64,000 nt of DNA, taken from contig NZ_CAKKMF010000011.1 in NCBI RefSeq assembly GCF_918697925.1, positions 16,401 to 80,400 of the forward strand. The letters are read 5' to 3'. Within the stretch, counting starts at the first letter, position 1, and each line of letters opens with the position of its first letter. A model generated the notes under the pieces. The model had not been told where the DNA came from. It made no database searches and was given only the letters and a program-made list of their open reading frames with translations. The translations under genes and the position numbers were made by a program. The stretch comes from Arthrobacter sp. Bi26 (GTDB lineage: Bacteria; Actinomycetota; Actinomycetes; Actinomycetales; Micrococcaceae). Shown in pieces: positions 53,019-64,000 of the stretch.

Positions 53019-55637
53019 TCAGGCGTTGACGATCAGGCCAAGTTCCGCTTTGGACGCCAGCGCCTCATTCTTGGGGAGCACGCGCACGGTGTAGCCGAAG
53101 GACCCCGAACGGTCGATCACCAGCGTGCCGCTGAAGAGGTGCCGGCCCTTGCCGAGGTCTTCGGCGGCCTTCAGCTCCGCGACCGTGATGTCCGTCAGCT
53201 CGTCCGTGTCCTCGGCCCGGCCGTAGGCCACTTCAACATAGACGTCGTCCGGGGAGAGCTCACGCAGGGCCACGTACGCATTGACCTGCAGCAGGTCGCC
53301 GATCTGCGGGTCCTCGGAGACCCCCACCGAGTCGACGTGTTCCACCTGGATCTGCGGCCAGGCGGCCCGGATCCGAGAGGTCCACGCCGCCAGCGCCTTG
53401 GCCTGGGCGTAGCTATCGGCCACCGCGCGGCGTCCTGCGATCGCGGCGGGCCGGTACAGCACGTTGACGTAGTCCCGGAGCATCCGTTCCGCGGAAACCG
53501 CCGGGCCAAGGTGGGACATGGTGTGCTTGATCATGGAGACCCAGTGGGTGGGAACCTTCTGCGGGCCGGGCTGGGACGGTCCCGCGGCTCCGGCCGCGTC
53601 GGACACGGTCAGCCCGTAGAACCGCGGTGCCACCTGCGTCTCGAGCAGCTCGTACAGTGCCGCCGCCTCGATGTCGTCACGTTCTTCCGGGGAAGCGTCG
53701 TTGTTGGCGGTCGGGATCGCCCAGCCGTTCTCGCCGTCGTACATCTCGTCCCACCAGCCGTCCATGACCGAGAGGTTCAGCGAACCGTTCAGGGCAGCCT
53801 TCATGCCGGACGTTCCACAAGCCTCCAGGGGGCGCAGCGGGTTGTTCAGCCACACATCACAGCCGGGGAACAGCGTCCGGGCCATGGCGATGTCGTAGTT
53901 GGGCAGGAACGCGATCCGGTGCCGCACAGCGGGATCGTCGGTGAACCGGACGAGGTCCTGGATCATCTTCTTGCCGGCGTCGTCGGCCGGATGCGACTTC
54001 CCGGCGATGACCAGCTGGATTGGGTGCGTCTTGTGCAGCAGCAGCGCCTTGAGCCGTTCGGGGTCGCGCAGCATCAGGGTCAGCCGCTTGTAGGTCGGCA
54101 CGCGGCGGGCAAAGCCAATGGTCAGGACGTCCGGGTCCAGGACGGAGTCCGTCCACGCCAGCTCGGCGTCGGCCGCGCCGCGCTTCTTCCAGGCGGCCCG
54201 GAGCCGGCGGCGTACATCATCCACCAACGAGACCCGCATCTCGCGCCGCAATGCCCAGAGATCCTCGTCGGTGACGTTGTAGGCCAGGTCCCAACGGCCC
54301 TGCGCCTCCGCTTCGGTGCCGAACTGGTCCCGCGCCAACGCGGAGATCCGGGGGTCCACCCAGGTGGGGACGTGCACGCCGTTAGTGACGGACGTGATGG
54401 GGATTTCGGAGTGGTCGAAGCCCGGCCAGAGGGCGGAGAACATTCCGCGGGAGACTACGCCGTGCAGTTTGGCCACACCGTTGGCCCGCTGGGCCAGCCG
54501 CAGTCCCATGACGGCCATGTTGAACACGAACGGGTTGCCGTCGGCGAAGTCCTCACGGCCCAGATCCAGGATCTTTGCGACCGGGACGTCCGGGGCGAGT
54601 CCGGCTTCGAAGAAGTGCTGGATCTGGGAGATCTCGAAACGGTCGATGCCCGCCGGGACCGGCGTGTGGGTGGTGAACACCGTGGACGCCCGCCCGGCGG
54701 CCAGGGCTTCCTCCCAGCTGAGCGGCTCCGGGCCGGACATCAATTCCTGGATCCGCTCGACGCCGAGGAACCCGGCGTGGCCTTCGTTGGTGTGGAAGAC
54801 CTCCGGCGCGGGGACGCCCGTGAGCCGCTGGAACTCGCGCAGCGCCTTGACCCCGCCCATGCCCAGCAGGAGTTCCTGCTGCAGCCGGTGGTCACCGCCG
54901 CCGCCGTACAGGCGGTCGGTGATGCCGCGGGCGGATTCGTCATTGCCCGGAACGTTGGAATCCAGCAGCAGCAGCGGAACGCGTCCGACGTCGGCCCGCC
55001 ACACGTGCGCCAGCAGGCGCCGGCCGTTGGGGAGGGGAAGGGAAATCTGGATCGGTTTGCCGTTGCCGTCCGGGGCGGCCTCGCGCAGGAGCGTCAGGGG
55101 GAGCCCGTCCGGGTCGAGGACCGGGTAAGTTTCCTGCTGCCAGGCGTCCCGGGACAGCGACTGCTTGAAGTAGCCGGCCTGGTACAGGAGGCCGACGCCG
55201 ATCAGCGGCACGCCAAGATCCGAGGCCGCTTTCAGGTGGTCTCCGGCCAGGATGCCAAGGCCGCCAGAGTACTGCGGCAGGACCTCGGTGATGCCGAATT
55301 CGGGCGAGAAGTAGGCGATGCACGCCGGTGCGCCGTCGCCCAGGCTCTGGTACCAGCGCGGCTGTTCCAGGTACTGGTCGAGGTCGTCGGCTGCGGCATG
55401 AACACGCTGCACAACGTCCTGGTCCGCAGCGAGGCGCTGCAGCTCTTCCCGGCTTACCAGGCCGAGAAAAGTCACCGGGTCGTGGGCGCTCTCCGCCCAG
55501 ATCCCGGGATTGAGCCCCTCAAAAAGCTCCCGGGTGGGCCGATGCCAAGACCACCGGAGATTGGTGGCGAGCCGGGCCAGCGGCCGGATCGACTCCGGGA
55601 GAACGGTTCGGACAGTAAATCTGCGGATTGCCTTCAC
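53019..55637 (-). CDS. glgP: Alpha-glucan phosphorylase (GT35)
   Basis: PLP-dependent enzyme of about 872 residues that phosphorolyses glycogen to glucose-1-phosphate. It belongs to the longer actinobacterial subgroup. FSPEFGITEVLPQYSGGLGI and FHTNEGHAGFLGVERI are present, and the PLP lysine is in the motif EACGTSGMKAALNG. The C-terminal part is a beta-rich domain not found in short phosphorylases. GTG 55637 gives the typical start MKAIRRFTVRTVLPESI; an upstream in-frame TTG at 55658 with GGGG before it is an alternative. It is divergent from glgE. Confidence 0.94.
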   Translation of the reverse strand: MKAIRRFTVRTVLPESIRPLARLATNLRWSWHRPTRELFEGLNPGIWAESAHDPVTFLGLVSREELQRLAADQDVVQRVHAAADDLDQYLEQPRWYQSLGDGAPACIAYFSPEFGITEVLPQYSGGLGILAGDHLKAASDLGVPLIGVGLLYQAGYFKQSLSRDAWQQETYPVLDPDGLPLTLLREAAPDGNGKPIQISLPLPNGRRLLAHVWRADVGRVPLLLLDSNVPGNDESARGITDRLYGGGGDHRLQQELLLGMGGVKALREFQRLTGVPAPEVFHTNEGHAGFLGVERIQELMSGPEPLSWEEALAAGRASTVFTTHTPVPAGIDRFEISQIQHFFEAGLAPDVPVAKILDLGREDFADGNPFVFNMAVMGLRLAQRANGVAKLHGVVSRGMFSALWPGFDHSEIPITSVTNGVHVPTWVDPRISALARDQFGTEAEAQGRWDLAYNVTDEDLWALRREMRVSLVDDVRRRLRAAWKKRGAADAELAWTDSVLDPDVLTIGFARRVPTYKRLTLMLRDPERLKALLLHKTHPIQLVIAGKSHPADDAGKKMIQDLVRFTDDPAVRHRIAFLPNYDIAMARTLFPGCDVWLNNPLRPLEACGTSGMKAALNGSLNLSVMDGWWDEMYDGENGWAIPTANNDASPEERDDIEAAALYELLETQVAPRFYGLTVSDAAGAAGPSQPGPQKVPTHWVSMIKHTMSHLGPAVSAERMLRDYVNVLYRPAAIAGRRAVADSYAQAKALAAWTSRIRAAWPQIQVEHVDSVGVSEDPQIGDLLQVNAYVALRELSPDDVYVEVAYGRAEDTDELTDITVAELKAAEDLGKGRHLFSGTLVIDRSGSFGYTVRVLPKNEALASKAELGLIVNA

Positions 55638-55788
55638 CTGCGAAACACTAACGGACAAGTCGTTGCCCCGGAACCGCTTTAAGATTCTTTCCTGTAAATG
55701 ACGAATATCGGTCCGACCAGAACCGGAAACCTCCGGAAAACGTTCGAGGGCTTAGCATTCTGGCCGTTTTGTAGATAACGTCGAGGCT

Positions 55789-57861
55789 GTGACGAATAAC
55801 TCGCGAACCAGCGCCGTGTCCAAGCAAAAGCCCAAGGCCCTGATCACGGATGGCCTTCGATTTGGCCGCTTTCCGATCACCGCCGTGCAGCCTTCGGTGG
55901 ACGGCGGAAAGTTCCCCGCCAAAGCCGTCGAGGGCCAAACCATTGTCGTGGGAGCCACCGCGTTCCGGGAGGGACACGACCAGCTCGGCGTCAGCGCCGT
56001 CCTGCTCGACCCCCGCGGCAAAGAGCGGCAGCGGGTCCGCCTCGCCCCGCCGCGCGGACCGCGCGGAATGGGCACGGACCGCTGGGAAGGCCTCCTGACC
56101 CCGCCCGCCACCGGCAACTGGTCCTTCGTCATCGAGACCTGGCACGACCGCTACGGCACCTGGCACCACAACGCCGAGGTCAAGGTGGAGGCCGGCATCG
56201 ACGTCGAGCTCATGCTGGCCGAAGGTGCCGCACTGCTGGCGGAGGCCTCCGAGGACGCCTCGCGCCCCTCCGGTGACCGCCGGACGCTGCGGATGGCCGT
56301 CGTCGTCCTCTCCGATACTTCCCGGACACCCGAGGAGCGCCTCGCCGCCGGCTTCGGCGCCGACGTGGCTGCCGTCGTCGAACGCCAGCCCATCCGTGAA
56401 TTTGTGACGGTTTCCGAGCCCTACCCGCTGCTGGTGGAGCGAACGCTTGCCGGGTCCGGCGCCTGGTACGAATTCTTTCCGCGTTCCGAAGGTGCCGTGC
56501 GCAACCACGAAACGGGGGAATGGACCTCCGGTAACTTCCGCACCGCCGCGCAGCGCCTCGACGCCGTCGCCGCCATGGGTTTTGACATCATCTACATGCC
56601 GCCGATCCACCCGATCGGTGTCCAGCACCGCAAGGGACCGAACAACACCCTGATCGCCGGGCCGCATGATCCCGGTTCGCCGTGGGCCATCGGGTCCCAT
56701 GAGGGCGGCCACGACGCCATCCACCCGGATCTGGGCACCTTCGAGGACTTCGACGCCTTTGTGGCGCGGGCCGGCGAACTGGGACTGGAAGTGGCCTTGG
56801 ACCTGGCGCTGCAAGCTGCGCCGGACCACCCGTGGGTGCAAAGCCATCCGGAATGGTTCACCACGCGCGTCGATGGGACTATTGCCTACGCAGAGAATCC
56901 GCCGAAGAAATACCAGGACATTTTCCCGCTGAATTTCGACAACGACCCCGCCGGGCTGTCCAACGAAATTCTCCGGATCGTCATGCTCTGGGTCAGCCAC
57001 GGCGTCAAGGTTTTCCGGGTGGACAATCCGCACACCAAACCCGTGTGGTTCTGGGAATGGCTGATTGGAAAGGTCAATAAGAAGCACCCCGACGTCGTCT
57101 TCCTGGCCGAGGCATTCACCCGCCCGGCCATGATGCACGCTCTTGGCCGGGCAGGCTTCCAGCAGTCCTACACGTATTTCACCTGGCGGAACACCAAGGA
57201 AGAACTGGAGAAGTACTTCCAGGAGGTCAGCCACGAATCGGCGGCCTACTTCCGGCCGAACTTCTTCGTCAACACCCCGGACATCCTCACCGAATACCTG
57301 CAGTTCGGCGGCCCGGCGGCCTTCAAGATCCGTGCCGCCCTGGCCGCGACGGCAAGCCCCATCTGGGGCGTGTACGCCGGCTTTGAGCTCTACGAACACG
57401 TGGCACGTCCCGGCGCCGAGGAGTACATCGACAACGAGAAGTTTGAGTACAAGTCCCGCGACTGGGACGCGGCGGCCGAATCCGGGCGCACCCTGGCCCC
57501 GTACCTGACCCGGCTCAACGCGATCCGCCACGCGCACCCGGCCCTGGGAGATCTGCAGAACCTGACGGTGCACCAGAGCTCGGACAGCTCCACCGTGGTG
57601 TACTCCAAGCACAAGACCCTCCCTGACGGGACCAAGGACACCCTGATCATCGTCGTCAACGTGGACCCGCACAGCACCCGGGAGAGCACCGTATCCCTGG
57701 ACCTGCCAGCGCTGGAACTGGATCCGGAGAACTTCACGCACAACGGCCGTTTCATGGTTGATGACCTGCTGACCGGCGAGAGTTGGGAATGGGGGGAATA
57801 CAACTACGTCCGCCTGGACCCGCACGTCGAGCCCGTTCACGTTCTTAGCATCCGGAGGTAG
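55789..57861 (+). CDS. glgE: Alpha-1,4-glucan:maltose-1-phosphate maltosyltransferase
   Basis: GH13_3 enzyme of 690 residues that extends linear alpha-glucans from maltose-1-phosphate. An N-terminal Ig-like domain precedes the barrel. The catalytic aspartate lies in [14 protein letters not shown], and the acid glutamate in [30 protein letters not shown], part of the maltosyl-phosphate binding region, is conserved. The GTG start at 55789 is used. The stop lies just before treS, with GGAGG between, so expression is coupled. This is the core enzyme of the trehalose-to-glucan route. Confidence 0.96.
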   Translation: MTNNSRTSAVSKQKPKALITDGLRFGRFPITAVQPSVDGGKFPAKAVEGQTIVVGATAFREGHDQLGVSAVLLDPRGKERQRVRLAPPRGPRGMGTDRWEGLLTPPATGNWSFVIETWHDRYGTWHHNAEVKVEAGIDVELMLAEGAALLAEASEDASRPSGDRRTLRMAVVVLSDTSRTPEERLAAGFGADVAAVVERQPIREFVTVSEPYPLLVERTLAGSGAWYEFFPRSEGAVRNHETGEWTSGNFRTAAQRLDAVAAMGFDIIYMPPIHPIGVQHRKGPNNTLIAGPHDPGSPWAIGSHEGGHDAIHPDLGTFEDFDAFVARAGELGLEVALDLALQAAPDHPWVQSHPEWFTTRVDGTIAYAENPPKKYQDIFPLNFDNDPAGLSNEILRIVMLWVSHGVKVFRVDNPHTKPVWFWEWLIGKVNKKHPDVVFLAEAFTRPAMMHALGRAGFQQSYTYFTWRNTKEELEKYFQEVSHESAAYFRPNFFVNTPDILTEYLQFGGPAAFKIRAALAATASPIWGVYAGFELYEHVARPGAEEYIDNEKFEYKSRDWDAAAESGRTLAPYLTRLNAIRHAHPALGDLQNLTVHQSSDSSTVVYSKHKTLPDGTKDTLIIVVNVDPHSTRESTVSLDLPALELDPENFTHNGRFMVDDLLTGESWEWGEYNYVRLDPHVEPVHVLSIRR

Positions 57862-57866
57862 TGCCA

Positions 57867-59663
57867 GTGAGTTTCAGCCCGCAGAACCCCAGCCAGCACT
57901 TCAGCCCGAGGGGGAGCTTTGAACTGAACGCTCCAGGGCTCCAGCATGATCCCCTCTGGTACCGCAAGGCGGTCTTCTACGAGGTGCTCGTCCGGGGCTT
58001 CGCCGACGGAAACGGAGACGGCTCGGGCGATTTCCACGGCCTGATCGACAAACTGGACTACCTGCAGTGGCTGGGCGTGGACTGCCTCTGGCTCCCGCCG
58101 TTCTTCCAGTCACCGCTGCGCGACGGCGGCTACGACATCTCGGACTACAACTCCGTGTTGGACGAGTTCGGCACCATCAGCGACTTCAAGCGGCTAGTGG
58201 CGGAGGCGCACGCCCGCGGCGTCCGGGTGATCATCGACCTTCCGCTGAACCACACCTCCGACCAGCACCCCTGGTTCCAGGAGTCGCGCAAGGACCCCGA
58301 CGGTCCCTTTGGCGACTTCTACGTCTGGAGCGATACGGACGAGAAGTATGAAGACGCCCGCATCATCTTCGTGGACACGGAGGAATCCAACTGGACCTTC
58401 GACCCCATCCGCCGGCAGTTCTTCTGGCACCGGTTCTTCAGCCACCAGCCCGACCTCAACTTCGAGAACCCCAAAGTCATTGACGCGCTCTTCGACGTCG
58501 TGCGGTTCTGGCTGGACCAGGGCATCGACGGCTTCCGGGCCGACGCCATTCCGTACCTGTTCGAGGAGGAAGGCACCAACTGCGAGAACCTGCCCCAAAC
58601 CCACGAATTCCTGCGCCAGCTGCGCCGGATGGTCGATGAAAGCTACCCGGGCCGGGTAATCATTGCCGAGGCCAACCAGCCGCCCGCCGAGGTGGTGGAG
58701 TACTTCGGCACCGAAGAGGAACCGGAGTGCCACATGGCGTTCCACTTCCCGATCATGCCGCGCCTCTACTACGCGCTGCGTGACCAGAAGGCGGCCCCCA
58801 TCATCGAGACGATGAAGGACACCCCTGACATCCCCGAAGGCGCCCAGTGGGGCACGTTCCTGCGCAACCACGACGAACTGACGCTGGAAATGGTCACCTC
58901 CGACGAGCGCGCCGCGATGCTCGGCTGGTACGCGCCGGATCCGCGCATGCGCGCCAACATCGGCATCCGACGCCGGCTGGCCCCGCTGCTGGACAACTCC
59001 CGCTCCGAAATCGAGCTCATCAACGCCCTGCTGCTGTCCCTGCCGGGCAGCCCGTTCCTGTACTACGGGGACGAGATCGGGATGGGGGACAACATCTGGC
59101 TCGAGGACCGCGACGCCGTCCGCACCCCGATGCAATGGAACCCCGACCGAAACGCCGGGTTCTCCGGTGCGGACCCCGGCAAGCTGTACCTGCCAGTGAT
59201 CCAGTCGCTGGTCTACAACTACAGCATGGCGAACGTGGAAGCCGAGGCCGCCCATTCGGGGTCACTGCTGCGCTGGACCCGGCAGATCCTGAGCGTCCGC
59301 AAGAACCACCCCGCCTTCGGACTCGGCGCATTCAAGCACGTGGAGGCTGACCACGACGTCGTCCTCGCTTACCTGCGTGAACTCCCGGAAGGCAACGCTG
59401 CAGGCGCGGACGCCGAGACCATCCTTTGTGCCTTCAACCTCTCCCAACACCCTGTGGCGACCACGCTGCGCGTGCCCAGCTTCGCCGGCAGGGGCCTCCG
59501 GGACGTCTTCGGCGGCCAGGCGTTCCCGGCCATCGGCGAGGACGGAGCGCTGACGCTGACCTTGGGCAGCCACGATTTCTTCTGGTTGCGGATCCGTTCC
59601 GCCGCCTCCAACCCGGCATCCCCGTTCACGCAGGCGATGCCTATCCTGTCCATCGAGGGTTGA
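57867..59663 (+). CDS. treS: Maltose alpha-D-glucosyltransferase/trehalose synthase
   Basis: GH13_16 enzyme of 598 residues that isomerises maltose and trehalose. Conserved features are [20 protein letters not shown], the nucleophile region [15 protein letters not shown], the acid [11 protein letters not shown] and the third acid [16 protein letters not shown] 57867 is favoured because GGAGG lies 8 nt upstream; GTG 57861 would leave only 2 nt. Only 3 bp separate its stop from the maltokinase-GlgB gene, so the three genes form one operon. Confidence 0.95.
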   Translation: MSFSPQNPSQHFSPRGSFELNAPGLQHDPLWYRKAVFYEVLVRGFADGNGDGSGDFHGLIDKLDYLQWLGVDCLWLPPFFQSPLRDGGYDISDYNSVLDEFGTISDFKRLVAEAHARGVRVIIDLPLNHTSDQHPWFQESRKDPDGPFGDFYVWSDTDEKYEDARIIFVDTEESNWTFDPIRRQFFWHRFFSHQPDLNFENPKVIDALFDVVRFWLDQGIDGFRADAIPYLFEEEGTNCENLPQTHEFLRQLRRMVDESYPGRVIIAEANQPPAEVVEYFGTEEEPECHMAFHFPIMPRLYYALRDQKAAPIIETMKDTPDIPEGAQWGTFLRNHDELTLEMVTSDERAAMLGWYAPDPRMRANIGIRRRLAPLLDNSRSEIELINALLLSLPGSPFLYYGDEIGMGDNIWLEDRDAVRTPMQWNPDRNAGFSGADPGKLYLPVIQSLVYNYSMANVEAEAAHSGSLLRWTRQILSVRKNHPAFGLGAFKHVEADHDVVLAYLRELPEGNAAGADAETILCAFNLSQHPVATTLRVPSFAGRGLRDVFGGQAFPAIGEDGALTLTLGSHDFFWLRIRSAASNPASPFTQAMPILSIEG

Positions 59664-59666
59664 AAA

Positions 59667-62600
59667 ATGACTCGACCGAACCTTGCCCCGGCCTTGAGCG
59701 GACTGCTCGGCGCCTGGCTGCCGCGCCAGCGATGGTTCCCCGTCAAGACTGCCGAGTTCACCTTCGAGCCTGCGGGCGGCCTGCGCCTTGAGACCGCCAC
59801 GGGCGAGGGTACCCCCGGCGGGGCAGAATTTGAGGTGTTGCTGGTTGCGGTGTCCTACCCCACACCCGGTGGCAGCCGGACCGACATCGTCCAAGTGCCG
59901 CTGAGTTTCCGGCCAGAGCCCCTGCCGGGTGCAGAGCGCGCGCTGATCGGCGAACTTCCTGGCACGCGCACGGATGCCGCCCACCGGTGGGTCTACGACG
60001 GCGTCCATGACGCCTCCTTCGTCGCCGCCTGGCTGGAGCTCATGCGCCATGGCGGGAGTACCCCGTCGGGGAACGCCACCGGCCACCTGGTGGACTCCGG
60101 CTACCGCCTGCCGTTCGCAACGGGCAACGTAAAGGTGCTCGCCGGCGAGCAGTCGAACAGTTCGGTAATAGTCGACGACGACGACGGCGGCACAGTCGCC
60201 ATTGTGAAGTTCTTCCGCGTGCTGTCCGAAGGCCAGAACCCCGAGGTTGAAATCGGTGCGGCGCTGACGGCAGGGCGCACCGAGGAGGTCCCGGCAACCC
60301 TTGGCTGGGTAACCGGCGAGTGGGAGACTCCGGCCGCTGCACTCGGGGCGGAGCCGTCCGAAGCCGCCCGTCCTGCCCGCGGCGAGCTCGCTGTGGCGCA
60401 CGAATTCCTCGCCGGCGGACTCGATGCCTGGCGGCTCGCCGTGGATGCGGCCAGCCGGGGGATCGGGTTCGCTGCCGAAGCCCACGCTCTGGGCGCGGCG
60501 ACGGCCACCGTGCACAGGAGGCTCGCCGAGGCACTAGGCACAGCCGCCGAATCTGCGCCGGGGCAGGACATCGCTCCGGGAGTAGCCCAGCGCGTCCGCC
60601 AGTCCTGGGCTCAGGCGTCCAACGCCGTCGGGCCGTACGAAGAAGCGCTGGACGGTCTCCTCGGCCGGCTCGAAGGCGCCAGCGCCGGGCCGCTCCAGCG
60701 TATCCACGGCGACCTCCACCTCGGGCAGATCCTGCAGGTCCCGGGCAGTACCGTCCCGGGCGAGCCCGGGGCGCCGCGCTGGGCCATCCTCGACTTCGAG
60801 GGCGAACCTCTGCGCCCCATCTCCGAACGCAGCTTCCCCGACGTCCCACTTCGCGACGTCGTGGGCATGCTGCGGTCCTTCGACTACGCCGCCGGTGCCG
60901 CGGTCCGCGAAAATCCCGGTGCCGTGGTGCCGGGGACCTGGGTGGACGACTGCGCTGAGGCCTTCCTGGCCGGCTACGCCGAAGTAATCCCAGGCAGCAT
61001 CGACCGCGACTCGCCGCTCTTTGTGGCGCTGTGGCTCGACAAAGCCCTCTATGAAGTCATCTACGAACTAAGGAACAGGCCGGACTGGCTCCCCATTCCG
61101 GTGAATGCATCGCGTCGTCTCCTCGGCAGTACAGGTTCCGGCGTCGCCGCCGAAACCGCATCGGAAGGTATAAAAATGACAGGATCAGCACGTATCGATC
61201 GGCCCGGCGCACCACTGCCCGTGGACGTTGAGACCTTGGCGAGGGTCGCGACCGGCGAACACCATGCGCCCCACTCGGTCCTTGGTGCCCACCTTGATGA
61301 CCACGGCCACGTCACGATCCGGACCGTGAAGCACCTTGCGGAAGCCGTCTCCGTCGTGACCTCGGCAGACACGGTGCCCATGACGCACGAAGCGGACGGC
61401 GTGTGGGTGGCAGTGATGCAACCGATCGAGCGCGGCCACGTGCCGGACTACCGCCTCGAGGTGACGTACAAGGACCACGAACCGCAGGTCATGGACGATC
61501 CCTATCGCTACCTGCCGACCATCGGCGAAGTGGACCTGCACCTGATCGGTGAGGGCCGGCACGAGCGCCTGTGGGATGTTCTCGGCGCGCATGTCCAGCA
61601 CTACAAGTCCTCGCTGGGCGACGTCGACGGCGTGTCCTTCGCCGTCTGGGCCCCGAACGCCCAGGCAGTGCGCGTCAAGGGTGACTTCAACGGCTGGGAC
61701 GGCCGGGAACACTCCATGCGCTCGCTGGGTTCCAGCGGCGTCTGGGAGCTCTTCATCCCAGGCGTTGTAGCAGGGGCGTGCTACAAGTTTGAAATCAGGA
61801 CCCGGCACGGATACTGGGTGGAGAAAGCGGACCCGCTGGCCTTCGGGACCGAAATCCCGCCCCTGACGGCTTCCCGCGTGGTGGAGCCCTCCTACGTCTT
61901 CAAGGATGCCGAGTGGATGCAGGCCCGCACCGAGCGCGATCCCCACAACTCGCCCATGAGCGTCTACGAGGTCCACCTTGGCTCGTGGCGAATGGGGCTG
62001 GGCTACCGCGAACTTGCCAAGGAACTCGTGGAGTACGTCAAATGGCTCGGCTTCACCCACGTGGAATTCATGCCTGTGGCCGAGCACCCCTTCGGCGGCT
62101 CCTGGGGGTACCAGGTCACCTCCTACTTCGCGCCGACCTCGCGCTTTGGGCACCCGGACGAATTCCGGCACCTCGTCGATGAACTCCACCAGGCCGGCAT
62201 CGGCGTCCTCCTTGACTGGGTTCCGGCACACTTCCCCAAGGACGAGTGGGCCCTGGCCCGGTTCGACGGCGAACCCCTGTACGAGCACGCCGATCCGAAC
62301 CTCGGCGAACACCCGGACTGGGGAACGCTGATCTTCGATTTCGGCCGCACGGAGGTGCGCAACTTCCTGGTGGCCAACGCGCTGTACTGGCTCGAAGAGT
62401 TCCACATCGACGGGCTGCGCGTGGATGCCGTCGCCTCCATGCTGTACCTCGACTACTCGCGCGAAGAGGGGCAATGGCAGCCCAACCGCTTTGGCGGCCG
62501 CGAAAACCTTGAGGCGATCTCCTTCCTCCAGGAGGTCAACGCCACGGTCTACAAGACCCACCCTGGTGCCGTCATGATCGCCGAGGAATCCACCGCATTC

Positions 62601-63389
62601 CCCGGTGTCACCGCACCCACGAGCGGCGGCGGCCTGGGCTTCGGCCTCAAATGGAACATGGGCTGGATGCATGACTCGCTCCAGTACATGGCCGAGGACC
62701 CGTACAACCGCAGGTGGCACCACGGCACCATCACTTTCTCGATGGTCTATGCCTTCTCGGAAAACTTCCTCCTGCCGATCAGCCATGACGAAGTGGTGCA
62801 CGGCAAGGGCTCCATGCTGCGCAAAATGCCAGGGGACCGGTGGCAGCAGTTGGCCAACCTGCGCGCGTTCCTGGGCTATCAGTGGGCCCACCCGGGCAAG
62901 CAGCTGATCTTCATGGGCACCGAATTCGGCCAGGAAGCGGAGTGGTCGGAGCAGTACGGCCTGGACTGGTATCTCGCCGACATCCCGGCACACAACGGCA
63001 TGCAGCTGCTGACCAAGGACCTCAACGAGCTGTACCGTTCCACGCCGGCCCTGTACCAGCAGGACAACCAGCCCGAGGGCTTCCAGTGGATCAACGGGGG
63101 AGACTCGGACCGGAACGTGCTGACGTTCATCCGCCGCGATGCGGACGGCAACCCGCTGGTCTGCGCCGTGAACTTCTCCGGCGGCCCGCACACGGACTAC
63201 ATCCTGGGCGTCCCGGCGGCCGGCGAATGGCAGGAAGTGCTCAACACCGACGCCGCCAGCTATGGCGGTTCCGGGGTGGAGAACACCGGAACCCTGACTG
63301 CTACGAAGGACGGCCTCGACGGACAGCCGGCCGCGCTGGTCGTGACCTTGCCTCCGCTCGGGGCGGCGTACTTCAAGCCGCTGGGTTAG
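59667..63389 (+). CDS. glgB: Maltokinase / 1,4-alpha-glucan branching enzyme fusion (Pep2-GlgB)
   Basis: A single 1240-residue polypeptide. Residues ~1-500 are a maltokinase with the N-terminal cap ([15 protein letters not shown]) and the kinase-like catalytic elements [13 protein letters not shown] and [10 protein letters not shown]. From residue ~504 a complete GlgB begins, with two N-terminal carbohydrate-binding domains and a GH13 barrel: nucleophile in [16 protein letters not shown], acid in [13 protein letters not shown], and [14 protein letters not shown]. An internal ATG at 61176 has GGAAGG eight bases upstream, so a separate GlgB may also be made. The pair covers maltose phosphorylation and glucan branching in the GlgE pathway. 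The downstream terminator is at 63461. Confidence 0.95.
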   Translation: MTRPNLAPALSGLLGAWLPRQRWFPVKTAEFTFEPAGGLRLETATGEGTPGGAEFEVLLVAVSYPTPGGSRTDIVQVPLSFRPEPLPGAERALIGELPGTRTDAAHRWVYDGVHDASFVAAWLELMRHGGSTPSGNATGHLVDSGYRLPFATGNVKVLAGEQSNSSVIVDDDDGGTVAIVKFFRVLSEGQNPEVEIGAALTAGRTEEVPATLGWVTGEWETPAAALGAEPSEAARPARGELAVAHEFLAGGLDAWRLAVDAASRGIGFAAEAHALGAATATVHRRLAEALGTAAESAPGQDIAPGVAQRVRQSWAQASNAVGPYEEALDGLLGRLEGASAGPLQRIHGDLHLGQILQVPGSTVPGEPGAPRWAILDFEGEPLRPISERSFPDVPLRDVVGMLRSFDYAAGAAVRENPGAVVPGTWVDDCAEAFLAGYAEVIPGSIDRDSPLFVALWLDKALYEVIYELRNRPDWLPIPVNASRRLLGSTGSGVAAETASEGIKMTGSARIDRPGAPLPVDVETLARVATGEHHAPHSVLGAHLDDHGHVTIRTVKHLAEAVSVVTSADTVPMTHEADGVWVAVMQPIERGHVPDYRLEVTYKDHEPQVMDDPYRYLPTIGEVDLHLIGEGRHERLWDVLGAHVQHYKSSLGDVDGVSFAVWAPNAQAVRVKGDFNGWDGREHSMRSLGSSGVWELFIPGVVAGACYKFEIRTRHGYWVEKADPLAFGTEIPPLTASRVVEPSYVFKDAEWMQARTERDPHNSPMSVYEVHLGSWRMGLGYRELAKELVEYVKWLGFTHVEFMPVAEHPFGGSWGYQVTSYFAPTSRFGHPDEFRHLVDELHQAGIGVLLDWVPAHFPKDEWALARFDGEPLYEHADPNLGEHPDWGTLIFDFGRTEVRNFLVANALYWLEEFHIDGLRVDAVASMLYLDYSREEGQWQPNRFGGRENLEAISFLQEVNATVYKTHPGAVMIAEESTAFPGVTAPTSGGGLGFGLKWNMGWMHDSLQYMAEDPYNRRWHHGTITFSMVYAFSENFLLPISHDEVVHGKGSMLRKMPGDRWQQLANLRAFLGYQWAHPGKQLIFMGTEFGQEAEWSEQYGLDWYLADIPAHNGMQLLTKDLNELYRSTPALYQQDNQPEGFQWINGGDSDRNVLTFIRRDADGNPLVCAVNFSGGPHTDYILGVPAAGEWQEVLNTDAASYGGSGVENTGTLTATKDGLDGQPAALVVTLPPLGAAYFKPLG

Positions 63390-63460
63390 GCGCACTCGGG
63401 TTAGGGCGCACCGCCCGGACAATCTTCCGGGCGGGCGGCGATGAGGAGCTCCTGTGAGAG

Positions 63461-63490
63461 GCCCGGAATCCCCGTGATTCCGGGCTTTTC
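63461..63490 (+). terminator. Terminator of the glgE-treS-glgB operon
   Basis: The stem GCCCGGAAT/ATTCCGGGC with a short loop is followed by TTTTCT. A second weaker hairpin (CCGCCCGG/CCGGGCGG) lies just upstream at 63409-63433. Confidence 0.75.
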
Positions 63491-63511
63491 TGCACCGTCT
63501 TTCAGGTCGCT

Positions 63512-63540
63512 TTGTCAGCAGAGCCAAGTGGTGGTAGAGT
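63512..63540 (+). promoter_or_regulatory. Candidate rrn P promoter
   Basis: TTGTCA (63512-63517) and TAGAGT (63535-63540) are separated by exactly 17 bp and lie about 350 bp upstream of the 16S gene, a usual distance for an rRNA leader. The adjacent carD product is a known rRNA-promoter activator in actinobacteria. Confidence 0.6.
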
Positions 63541-63708
63541 TTACTTCCGCGCTGCTCCCCGGAGTTGAACGGCCACCAAGACCCAGAAGCCTATGGCAAG
63601 ACTGAGTTTGGATCGCCGATTTGACTAGGGTGAAGCGGCCGGGTAAGTTTGAAAAGTTGCTCCGGAGCGATCCTCGACCGAAATGTGGTTGTGGTGGTGC
63701 CGGGTGTG

Positions 63709-63740
63709 TCTGTTGTTTGAGAACTCAATAGTGTGCCAAG
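63709..63740 (+). other. rRNA leader conserved segment (antitermination/processing region)
   Basis: The leader contains TTGTTTGAGAACTCAATAGT, a phrase that recurs in actinobacterial rRNA leaders and spacers upstream of 16S and 23S genes and is linked to antitermination or RNase III processing. The rest of 63541-63890 is untranslated AT-richer leader without a gene. Confidence 0.5.
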
Positions 63741-63890
63741 TTTGTTGATACCAATTTATTGTATATGGATTGGTTGAATTGACTGGATTGCGCCACCCCG
63801 TGGTGTGGTCTGGTTTTTACAGCTGGTTTCAAATTTTGTGCAGTGCGTGCATCCCGTTTTCCCGGGGGCGCGTGTTGTGTCTGTTTTACT

Positions 63891-64000
<110 letters not shown>

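Overview
The window is a GC-rich actinobacterial chromosome segment. Gene content and order point to Arthrobacter/Pseudarthrobacter or a close relative in the Micrococcaceae. The main clues are the block gpm, phoU, senX3-regX3, carD, ispD-ispF, cysS, rlmB, a proteasome activator ending in GQYL, a GlgE-type alpha-glucan cluster, many GTG/TTG starts and Ser/Thr tRNAs without encoded CCA. The genus is inferred from gene content only.

Layout. 0-11 kb: the 5' part of a phosphohexomutase gene, a RecQ-type helicase with a phosphoribosyltransferase-like tail, an MFS exporter coupled to a phytoene-dehydrogenase-like flavoprotein, tRNA-Ser(GCT), a prolyl-oligopeptidase and a large FAD/NAD(P)-binding protein. 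11-19 kb: a repeat-rich stretch with a 1518-residue secreted nuclease/5'-nucleotidase, a VOC protein, a frameshifted DUF559-like gene, tRNA-Ser(TGA), and three copies of a palindromic repeat. 19-29 kb: quinone oxidoreductase, PadR regulator, CstA with its YbdD-type partner, proteasome activator Bpa, an aldo/keto reductase, small unknown proteins and an MFS transporter. 29-32.5 kb: an accessory strip with two small proteins, a DUF2975/HTH pair with a strong dyad, and a 1-kb islet bounded by a duplicated 35-bp tRNA-Thr 3' end. 32.5-48.7 kb: housekeeping genes (secreted peptidase, tmk-holB, trans-sulfuration enzyme, methyltransferase, phosphoglycerate mutase, PhoU/SenX3/RegX3, CarD, MEP-pathway enzymes, CysS, RlmB). 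48.7-49.6 kb: noncoding DNA built of inverted and tandem repeats. 49.6-63.4 kb: a nitrilase-type hydrolase and the glycogen/alpha-glucan genes glgX, barstar-like, glgP, glgE, treS and a maltokinase-GlgB fusion. The right end is an rrn promoter, leader and the first ~110 nt of 16S rRNA.

How parts work together. TreS, maltokinase, GlgE and GlgB form the trehalose-to-branched-glucan route (trehalose, maltose, maltose-1-phosphate, linear then branched glucan). GlgP and GlgX degrade the product. Maltokinase and GlgB are one polypeptide here. SenX3/RegX3/PhoU form the phosphate-sensing module. 11-bp-spaced direct repeats lie between phoU and senX3, and a similar half-site lies upstream of the secreted nuclease/5'-nucleotidase, suggesting a shared phosphate-starvation response. 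CstA plus the YbdD-like protein is probably a carbon-starvation uptake system. Bpa would open the 20S proteasome independently of ATP.

I did not find a clearly new multi-gene system. The best leads are the tRNA-Thr islet, the dispersed palindromes downstream of the tRNA-Ser genes, the inverted-repeat element at 48.8-49.5 kb and the fusion proteins.
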